Position numbers and translations under genes: made by a program
Shown: positions 6,409 to 11,801 of the stretch, piece after piece
How the letters are laid out: each line of letters starts with the position of its first letter
Position numbering within the stretch: position 1 is the first letter of the stretch
Notes under the pieces: generated by a model
Databases searched by the model: none
Told to the model about the DNA's origin: nothing
Seen by the model: the letters and a program-made list of their open reading frames with translations, nothing else
Source: Smithella sp. ME-1
Lineage (GTDB): Bacteria > Desulfobacterota > Syntrophia > Syntrophales > Smithellaceae
Length of the DNA stretch: 11,801 nt
Assembly: GCA_000495415.1 (NCBI GenBank)
Contig: AWGX01000922.1
Location: forward strand, 1-11,801
Reading direction: 5' to 3'

Positions 6409-7907
6409 ACTTCTGAATTTCTCCAATGGCGGTTATCACCTTTGATGAAAAAGTCCACACCGGGAGGTCCCCAGGTACCAGCTTCGTATACCGGCAAGTA
6501 CTTTCTTGGATCTTCTTTCCATCCATCAAGAATTCTATTGATAAAACCCCACTGATTTGTTACTTCATCCGATCTGGTAAATAATGTAGCATCTCCGTAT
6601 AAAGCATCTTGGATCAAACGAACATATGCCTCTGGAATTCTAATATCAAAAGATTCTTCATAATCAAAATTCATTTCAACCGGGGAAATTTGATTGATAT
6701 GTCCTGGCCTCTTTGCTCCGAAGCTAAGCGTAACCCCTTCATCAGGTTGAAGCTTCATAACCAGCACATTCGGAGCATCGCCAGCCATATTATGCCAATT
6801 AAATAATGAAAGTGGAATTTGTTTGAATTGTATGGCAATTTCCGTCAGTCTTTTTGGCAAACGTTTTCCTGAACGCAAATAGAAAGGGACTCCAGACCAG
6901 CGCCAATTATCGATAAACAATCTGGCAGCCAGAAATGTTTCTGTGATTGATTCCCTTGCTACACCGTCTTCGTCCTTGTAGCCGATCACTTTTTTGCCAT
7001 CGATATATCCAGATGTATACTGAGCCCGAAAAGTATTGTCCAGTACACCTTTTGCATCATATGGTTTTAAAGCACGCAGAACTTTGACCTTTTCATCGCG
7101 AACACAGTCAGCCGTAAATCCAACGGGGGCTTCCATAGCTGTTAACGCTAATAATTGGAGTAAATGATTTTGAAACATATCACGTATGACGCCGGAATTT
7201 TCGTAATATCCAGCTCTTGTCCCTACACCCACGGTCTCTGCAACAGTAATTTGGATATGATCAACATATTGTCTATTCCATAAGGGTTCAAAAATACCAT
7301 TGGCAAATCTGAGAACTAGAATGTTCTGAACAGTCTCTTTCCCCAAATAGTGATCAATTCGATAAATTTGATTTTCATTAAATACTGTATGAACTAATTT
7401 ATCCAGATTTTTGGCTGTCGCTAAATCTCTACCATAAGGTTTTTCAATGACAATTCTTGTCCAACCTTCTGTCAGATGACTTAATTTAGCATTTCCAATT
7501 AAATGAATAATGGTTTCATAAGATTCAGGTGGTGTGGCTAAATAAAATAGTATATTCTGTATTTCTTCATCAACCAAATATTTTCCTAATTGTTTATATC
7601 CTTCAAATTCAGAAAATGTTGATTGAATATATTTCACATTTGAAAAAATTTTATCAATCTTATCTTCTTCGACTTCTTTTCCTGAATAAGAGCGAACAGA
7701 ATCCATGAAGATTTTTTTCAATTGATCGTCATCCCATTCTCGCCGTGCAAATCCGACAATATGTAAATTATTTGGAATGCGACCGGATTGATAGAGTTCA
7801 TATATTGCCGGGATTAATTTTCTACTGGTCAGGTCACCAGTCACCCCAAAAATTACCACGGCAGTATTTGACAGGTTTTCAGACAGTTTTTGATCGTTAT
7901 TTATCAT
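6405..7907 (-). CDS. zwf: Glucose-6-phosphate 1-dehydrogenase
   Basis: This cytoplasmic enzyme oxidises glucose 6-phosphate to 6-phosphogluconolactone, reducing NADP+ (or NAD+), and feeds the oxidative pentose phosphate pathway. With the ATG at 7905-7907 it has 500 residues, normal for the family. The dinucleotide-binding motif is FGVTGDLTSRKL (20-31). EKPYGRDL (155-162) and the substrate signature RIDHYLGKE (183-191) follow, then the DMFQNHLLQL segment (243-252) with the catalytic histidine candidate H248. I prefer 7907 because GAGG stands four bases upstream; an in-frame ATG at 7940 would add eleven residues but has no ribosome site. Neither 6-phosphogluconolactonase nor 6-phosphogluconate dehydrogenase is adjacent. 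The gene is divergent from the broken PRPP synthetase gene and its stop overlaps that of the zinc-ribbon gene. Confidence 0.96.
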   Translation of the reverse strand: MINNDQKLSENLSNTAVVIFGVTGDLTSRKLIPAIYELYQSGRIPNNLHIVGFARREWDDDQLKKIFMDSVRSYSGKEVEEDKIDKIFSNVKYIQSTFSEFEGYKQLGKYLVDEEIQNILFYLATPPESYETIIHLIGNAKLSHLTEGWTRIVIEKPYGRDLATAKNLDKLVHTVFNENQIYRIDHYLGKETVQNILVLRFANGIFEPLWNRQYVDHIQITVAETVGVGTRAGYYENSGVIRDMFQNHLLQLLALTAMEAPVGFTADCVRDEKVKVLRALKPYDAKGVLDNTFRAQYTSGYIDGKKVIGYKDEDGVARESITETFLAARLFIDNWRWSGVPFYLRSGKRLPKRLTEIAIQFKQIPLSLFNWHNMAGDAPNVLVMKLQPDEGVTLSFGAKRPGHINQISPVEMNFDYEESFDIRIPEAYVRLIQDALYGDATLFTRSDEVTNQWGFINRILDGWKEDPRKYLPVYEAGTWGPPGVDFFIKGDNRHWRNSEV

Positions 7908-7943
7908 TTTGCCTCGATACAGGTTCGATTGAGTGTACATTTG

Positions 7944-7963
7944 TTGATTTTTTGAAAAATCAA
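7944..7963. promoter_or_regulatory. Near-perfect palindrome between zwf and the PRPP synthetase remnant, candidate operator
   Basis: Two 9-base arms, TTGATTTTT (7944-7952) and AAAAATCAA (7955-7963), flank a TG centre. The site lies upstream of zwf and just before the TATAAT boxes that face both ways at 7978-7984. It could be an operator for a dimeric regulator acting on zwf or on both directions. In the zwf transcript it could instead form an AT-rich hairpin. In AT-rich DNA such a palindrome may also arise by chance. Confidence 0.35.
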
Positions 7964-7977
7964 AAATTTTTTTCTCA

Positions 7978-7984
7978 TATAATA
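7978..7984. promoter_or_regulatory. Candidate -10 boxes for divergent transcription of zwf and the prs remnant
   Basis: TATAAT at 7978-7983 on the plus strand, a perfect -10 match, faces the PRPP synthetase remnant. Overlapping it on the minus strand is TATTAT (7984-7979), facing zwf. A TTGAAA at 7952-7957 could be a plus-strand -35 but the spacer is 20 bases, too long for a strong promoter. No convincing -35 is seen for zwf. Confidence 0.35.
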
Positions 7985-8024
7985 TTCATTCATAATTCCA
8001 TTTCTTTATTATAAGGATTTATTT

Positions 8025-8564
8025 ATGTCTAGCCATCCTTTGCACATATTTCCAGGATCCCGATTTGTACAATTGGCTGAAGAGATTACATCAGAATTAG
8101 ATTTACAGCTTGGAAATGCAACTTCAACTTTCTTACCGGACTCTGAGATTCATGTAATTCTGCTAGAACTTCCATTAGCTATCATGCACAAACGGAGAGA
8201 TGATTTTTCATCCACGAGAGTCACCGACATCGTAGGCGAAGTGGCTGGCAAAAAACCTATTATTATTGACGATTTAATTAGCGGAGGGAATATTTTAAAA
8301 CAGTTGGATATTTTATAAGGTCAGGGTATCACAGAAAAAGTCTGGCTTTCCATAACACATCCAATTTTATTGGATTCTGCCCTGAATATCATTTATAATG
8401 ATCCTAGAAATGCGCGGGTAATTGTCACAAACACATTAACTCTTTCGGAACGCGCAAAACAATGTGCCAAAATTGAACAGGTTTCAATTGCTCCACTTCT
8501 ATCGGAAATCATTCGAAGAATTTATCACGATGAAAGCATATTAAATCAATTAGTAATTTCCTGA
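8025..8564 (+). pseudogene. prs: Decayed ribose-phosphate pyrophosphokinase (PRPP synthetase): central deletion plus in-frame stop
   Basis: PRPP synthetase makes phosphoribosyl pyrophosphate from ribose 5-phosphate and ATP. Here the reading frame starts at an ATG seven bases after AAGGA (8013-8017) with a normal N-terminus (LHIFPGSRFVQLAEEITSELDLQLGNATSTFLPDSEIHV), then jumps directly to the late segment LPLAIMHKRRDD. It continues through VAGKKPIIIDDLISGGNIL, the PRPP-binding loop. At 8316-8318 an in-frame TAA interrupts it, where the family normally has a sense codon, often tyrosine; the same frame resumes and runs through VSIAPLLSEIIRRIYHDESI to TGA at 8562-8564. In total 178 sense codons remain of about 310-320, so roughly 135-145 residues are missing. 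These would carry the ATP-binding flexible loop and catalytic histidine region. Neither part can be a working enzyme. The remaining parts are well conserved, which points to recent loss, or to an assembly or sequencing error. Confidence 0.88.
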
Positions 8565-8591
8565 TTATTTTCAATTAGAAAGGTAAATCCT

Positions 8592-9431
8592 ATGGTGACA
8601 ATATTCGCAGATACAACTTCCAGCATTCCTGTTGAACAAGCAAAAGCTCTTGGAATTGAGTACTTCCCCCAGATCATCATATTTGGAGATGAATCGTTTC
8701 GAGATGATTATGAAATTGATTCAAGTACATTTCTAAAGAAACTTGTCGCATCATCGACTTTACCAAAAACTGCAGCACCTCCACCAAGTCTATATAATCC
8801 AATTTTTGAAAAACATCTATCTAAGGGAGACTCCATTATTGTCCTGACACCATCTTTAAAACTAAGCGGTACCTTTAGAAGCGCAGAAGTTGCTGCCCAG
8901 GAATTCCCTGATGCAGACATAAAAGTAATCGATACGTTAGCCATAGGAGCATCTTTGGCGACCATTGTGAAAGTAGCAAACAAATATGCGCAGGAAGGTT
9001 TTTCAAGTCAGGAAATCATTTCCAAAGTTGAGGATTTAAAAAACAGAGAAAGAAATCTATCTGTTGTTGATACGCTCGAATATTTATATAAAGGCGGGAG
9101 AATTGGTGGAGCAAAAATGCTGTTTGGAAGTCTCCTCCAGGTTAAACCACTCCTAAGTATAAAAAACGGTCAGGTTGAACCAGTTGACAGTCAACGTACT
9201 TCCAAAAAAGCGCTTGCAAGATTAAGAGATTTAGTCGTGTCAGAATGTAAAGAAAAAGGCTTCTCAATGTTCAGTATCCAACACGGAGCTGCCGATAAAG
9301 AAGCTAAATCGCTTGCAGAGGATTTCAAGCAGCTACTTGGAATCGACACGATCGAAATTTATGAACTACCACCAGCGTTTTTAACCCATTCAGGTCCTGG
9401 TGTTCTAGGTGTTAGTTATTTTGTTGATTGA
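8592..9431 (+). CDS. DegV family fatty-acid-binding protein
   Basis: DegV proteins bind a single fatty acid; in Firmicutes the related FakB proteins present it to the kinase FakA. This 279-residue protein has the normal family length. Recognisable blocks are FADTTSSIPVEQAKALGI (5-22), LPKTAAPPPSLY (57-68), the LSGTFRSAEVA loop (residues about 90-100, with the Ser-Gly-Thr that contacts the carboxylate), VVDTLEYLYKGGRIGGAK (about 157-174) and QVKPLLSIKNGQVEPV in the second domain, ending HSGPGVLGVSYF. AGAAAGG lies about eight bases before the ATG. It begins 27 bases after the prs remnant on the same strand and may share its promoter. No fakA-like kinase gene is in the window, so the role beyond lipid binding is unknown. 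Confidence 0.93.
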   Translation: MVTIFADTTSSIPVEQAKALGIEYFPQIIIFGDESFRDDYEIDSSTFLKKLVASSTLPKTAAPPPSLYNPIFEKHLSKGDSIIVLTPSLKLSGTFRSAEVAAQEFPDADIKVIDTLAIGASLATIVKVANKYAQEGFSSQEIISKVEDLKNRERNLSVVDTLEYLYKGGRIGGAKMLFGSLLQVKPLLSIKNGQVEPVDSQRTSKKALARLRDLVVSECKEKGFSMFSIQHGAADKEAKSLAEDFKQLLGIDTIEIYELPPAFLTHSGPGVLGVSYFVD

Positions 9432-9461
9432 AATTAATTTTTAAGCATTGACCTTTATTTG

Positions 9462-10124
9462 ATGCTCACTGACTTAATCCTTTACATTGATAATTCAATT
9501 ATCGCAATAAACAAACCATCAGGATTACGAACAATTCCCGATGGTTATGATAAAAATAAAGAAAATTTACAAACTTTTCTTAAAATTGAATTTCCAGAAT
9601 TAATGACTGTTCATCGACTTGATAAAGAGACCAGCGGTGTGATCTTATTCGCCAGAAACAAGGAAACACACCGTAATCTTAATTATCAATTTGAAAATAG
9701 ATTAATTCGAAAGAAATATTGGGTTATTTCCCATAATATTCCTGATTGGGAAACTTATACTGCCAGATTTCCCCTCTTGATAAATGGAGATCGAAAACAC
9801 CGAACTATCATAAGTCAATCCGGAAAGGCATCCGAAACTCACTTCATCAGGCATCATTTCGATCAGCAAAAATGTTTATCTGTTTTGGAAGCAATTCCAC
9901 ATACTGGCTATACGCATCAAATTCGAGCACACTTATCTTTTCTCGGTTTTCCAATTCTTGGTGATCTTCTTTATACAAAAGATCTTTCTTCATTTCAACA
10001 CAAATTAAATGATTCCGTAAATAGAATGATGCTACATGCGACTGCCATCGAATTTCTTCATCCAGAGACAGGCCAGAAAATTCTTATAAATACAGATGTC
10101 CCTTTTTCGATAGATAATATTTAA
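9462..10124 (+). CDS. RluA-family RNA pseudouridine synthase, short form without S4 domain
   Basis: This enzyme isomerises uridine to pseudouridine in rRNA or tRNA. With the ATG at 9462 it has 220 residues, short for the RluA group because no N-terminal S4 RNA-binding domain is present. The binding segment IAINKPSGLRTIP is near 14-26. The catalytic motif HRLDKETSGVILFARN has D54 as the nucleophile. The C-terminal RluA signature TGYTHQIRAHLSFLGFPILGDLLY is at about 147-170. There is no Shine-Dalgarno sequence before the ATG, and an in-frame TTG directly upstream (9459) is an alternative start. It lies 30 bases after degV on the same strand and is convergent with the pyrophosphatase gene. The RNA target cannot be assigned. 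Confidence 0.92.
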   Translation: MLTDLILYIDNSIIAINKPSGLRTIPDGYDKNKENLQTFLKIEFPELMTVHRLDKETSGVILFARNKETHRNLNYQFENRLIRKKYWVISHNIPDWETYTARFPLLINGDRKHRTIISQSGKASETHFIRHHFDQQKCLSVLEAIPHTGYTHQIRAHLSFLGFPILGDLLYTKDLSSFQHKLNDSVNRMMLHATAIEFLHPETGQKILINTDVPFSIDNI

Positions 10125-10131
10125 GAAAAGA

Positions 10132-10155
10132 CGGAGAAGTTTTAAACCTTCTCCG
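10132..10155 (-). terminator. Intrinsic terminator of hppA
   Basis: CGGAGAAG (10132-10139) and CTTCTCCG (10148-10155) form a perfect 8-base stem with an 8-base loop. Read on the minus strand, the stem is followed by TCTTTTCTT, a U-rich tail, 27 bases after the hppA stop. On the plus strand the following bases (CCTCACAAAC) are not U-rich, so it should act mainly on hppA, although the hairpin may also protect the end of the convergent pseudouridine synthase mRNA. Confidence 0.85.
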
Positions 10156-10181
10156 CCTCACAAACGAAAAACTAATAAATA

Positions 10182-11801
10182 TTATTCTAAAGTTTGTTTG
10201 ATTTCAACAGGTTTTTTGCTCTGCAAAAATGCCCAGACAACTATTGCAAAGAGGACGACAACGACAATCCAACCTACTACGCCAAGTTCCTGATACTTAA
10301 CGATCACAGGTGCTGCCAATAAACTGACCAGGTTCACAACCTTGATCATTGGGTTGAGAGCAGGACCAGCGGTATCCTTTAACGGATCTCCAACTGTATC
10401 TCCCACTACGCCGGCTTTATGTCGTTCAGATCCCTTTCCTGTGTTAGCTTGGAGATTACGTGGTTCATCTTCAATTGATTTTTTTGCGTTATCCCATGCT
10501 CCACCGGTATTTGATAGGAACACTGCTAATAATTGGCCACTTAGAATTACACCAGCCAAAAATCCTCCCAAAGCTTCGACTTGAAGAACCATTCCCACAA
10601 TCAAAGGAATGATGACCGCTAATAAAGCGATTGGGACCAATTCTTTTTGCGCAGATTCAGTTGAAATTCCAACTACCTTGGCATAATCAGGTTTCACTGT
10701 ACCTTCTATTACACCAGGAATTCTAAATTGCCGGCGAACTTCATCCACGACCTGACCCGCAGCTCGACTGACAGCCCGAATGTTAAGTGCACTGAATAAC
10801 CACGGCAAAGCCCCACCAATTAACAATCCTACAAAAACATTGGTTTCTGAAATCCGGATTGAATCAATCACTGGTACATTTAATTGAACCTGGACACGTC
10901 CTACATCAATCATGTAAGACGCAAAGAGGCTTACTGCCGCGATCACTGCCGATGCAATGGCTATACCTTTCGTAATTGCTTTGGTCGTGTTACCGACTGC
11001 ATCAAGATCAGCCATAATCTGCCTTGCTTCCTTTGTCTCCTTATCTTCCATACCATGCCAGGCCATTTCTCCAATACCATTGGCATTATCGGAAATAGGT
11101 CCAAAAGAATCCATTGCTACATTGTTACCGGTGTGACTGAGCATACCAATACCAATCATTGAGACTGCATACATTACGTAGATGGGAGCCTCTGCATTGA
11201 ACAACAACAAAGCAAAAATGAAGCTGATCGAAATCACAATCAATGCCCACACACTTGATTCCATACCTACGGCCAACCCAGATAGAATAAGTGTTGCGCT
11301 ACCAGTATCAGCAGATTTTACAATTTCTTTTACTGGTGGTTTCTTTGTTGAAGTAAAATATGAAGTGAGAGGATTAAACGCAACGGCCAATCCTACACCA
11401 ATGGTCGTAAGCATTCCTAATCGCCAATCACCAGCGTAAGCAATCGCGACAACGAATGACCACAGAATAGTATTGAAACTGGAAACTTCATAGGATCGGA
11501 ACATGGCTTCTTCCGAGTCATGAGCTCGTAAGAATTTAATCGGAAATTTCATCCATATAGGAACTGCGAAGGTTCCCATAATAGAGCTAACAACACCAAT
11601 AGCTCGAATGATGAGTGGATAAACAATCCATTTCATATCACCGGTCAGTGAAACAAGCACAATACCCAATATCAATGAAGAGACAATAGTAACTTCGTAA
11701 CTCTCAAAAATATCAGCCGCCATACCTGCACAATCACCAACATTGTCTCCAACCAGGTCAGCAATAACTGCTGCATTTCTTGGATCATCTTCAGGTATAT
11801 C
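10182..11801 (-). CDS. hppA: Membrane-bound proton-pumping pyrophosphatase, K+-independent type, 5' part cut by the window edge
   Basis: This integral membrane enzyme couples hydrolysis of pyrophosphate to ion transport. The frame stays open to the right edge, giving 539 residues of a family usually about 650-800 long; the ATG at 11723 is internal. The visible N-terminal part has the hallmark DDPRNAAVIADLVGDNVGDC followed by AGMAADIFESYEV, which binds the Mg-pyrophosphate. Many hydrophobic helices follow. The motif ADLDAVGNTTKAITKG has a lysine (codon at 10980-10982) at the position that is alanine in K+-dependent enzymes and lysine in K+-independent ones, so it should not need K+. The D-rich late motif (VVGDTVGDPLKDTAGPALNPMIKV) is intact. 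Proton pumping is the likely activity for this subtype. The protein ends SKKPVEIKQTLE, and a hairpin terminator follows. Confidence 0.96.
   Translation of the reverse strand, partial: DIPEDDPRNAAVIADLVGDNVGDCAGMAADIFESYEVTIVSSLILGIVLVSLTGDMKWIVYPLIIRAIGVVSSIMGTFAVPIWMKFPIKFLRAHDSEEAMFRSYEVSSFNTILWSFVVAIAYAGDWRLGMLTTIGVGLAVAFNPLTSYFTSTKKPPVKEIVKSADTGSATLILSGLAVGMESSVWALIVISISFIFALLLFNAEAPIYVMYAVSMIGIGMLSHTGNNVAMDSFGPISDNANGIGEMAWHGMEDKETKEARQIMADLDAVGNTTKAITKGIAIASAVIAAVSLFASYMIDVGRVQVQLNVPVIDSIRISETNVFVGLLIGGALPWLFSALNIRAVSRAAGQVVDEVRRQFRIPGVIEGTVKPDYAKVVGISTESAQKELVPIALLAVIIPLIVGMVLQVEALGGFLAGVILSGQLLAVFLSNTGGAWDNAKKSIEDEPRNLQANTGKGSERHKAGVVGDTVGDPLKDTAGPALNPMIKVVNLVSLLAAPVIVKYQELGVVGWIVVVVLFAIVVWAFLQSKKPVEIKQTLE

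Noticed and set aside
8370..8564. A separate small gene beginning with TTG
   Set aside because: It is the same frame as the upstream part of the PRPP synthetase and encodes that family's C-terminus, so it is the remnant after the in-frame stop.
10132..10155. Terminator acting for the plus-strand pseudouridine synthase
   Set aside because: The stem is symmetrical, but the bases after it on the plus strand are not T-rich; only the minus strand has the U-rich tail.
11182..11439. Plus-strand open frame opposite hppA
   Set aside because: It is a shadow of the conserved pyrophosphatase coding strand, with low-complexity translation and no initiation signal.
1..11801. CRISPR array, insertion sequence, phage or defence island
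   Set aside because: I saw no regularly spaced repeats, terminal inverted repeats, transposase or nuclease motifs; nearly all bases are accounted for by housekeeping-type genes.

Overview
The window reads as an AT-rich bacterial chromosome segment, most likely from a Chloroflexota bacterium of the Anaerolineae type. This is inferred from the style of the proteins: a Tat-exported YkuD transpeptidase with an SH3-like domain, a small membrane SH3-like protein with a Pro/Thr stalk, a VTE5-like lipid kinase, a PRPP synthetase remnant and a membrane pyrophosphatase. No rRNA or other marker gene confirms it. Coding density is very high; no gap exceeds 100 bases, and I see no tRNA, rRNA, CRISPR array, insertion sequence or phage gene.

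Region 1 (1-4421, minus strand) is a tight five-gene run, read right to left: smpB (trans-translation), a phytol/farnesol-kinase-like membrane protein, a histidine ammonia-lyase-like MIO enzyme, a Tat-dependent L,D-transpeptidase (ldt) and ccdA, which is cut by the left edge. Gaps are 7, 11, 31 and 7 bases. The 31-base gap holds a well-formed internal promoter whose -35 box includes the hutH stop codon.

Region 2 (4422-6408) has a plus-strand carboxylesterase-like alpha/beta hydrolase, convergent with a membrane-anchored SH3-like protein. That protein is divergent from an unrecognised protein ending in two four-cysteine zinc ribbons. The 50 bases between the last two carry overlapping TATAAT boxes on both strands.

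Region 3 (6405-9431) has zwf on the minus strand. Divergent from it is a broken PRPP synthetase gene, with the catalytic middle missing and an in-frame stop, followed by a DegV-family lipid-binding protein. A 20-base near-perfect palindrome lies between zwf and the pseudogene.

Region 4 (9462-11801) has a short RluA-type pseudouridine synthase convergent with a membrane H+-pyrophosphatase that runs off the right edge. A hairpin terminator for the pyrophosphatase lies between them.

No defence system, gene cluster or clearly new multi-gene system is apparent. The observations most worth checking are: three genes (ldt, smpB, the zinc-ribbon gene) that lack a Shine-Dalgarno site and have a -10-like hexamer ending exactly six bases before the start codon, as expected for leaderless mRNAs; the decaying PRPP synthetase; a Ser-Ser-Gly cofactor triad in the MIO enzyme; and the uncharacterised zinc-ribbon protein paired with a membrane SH3-like protein.
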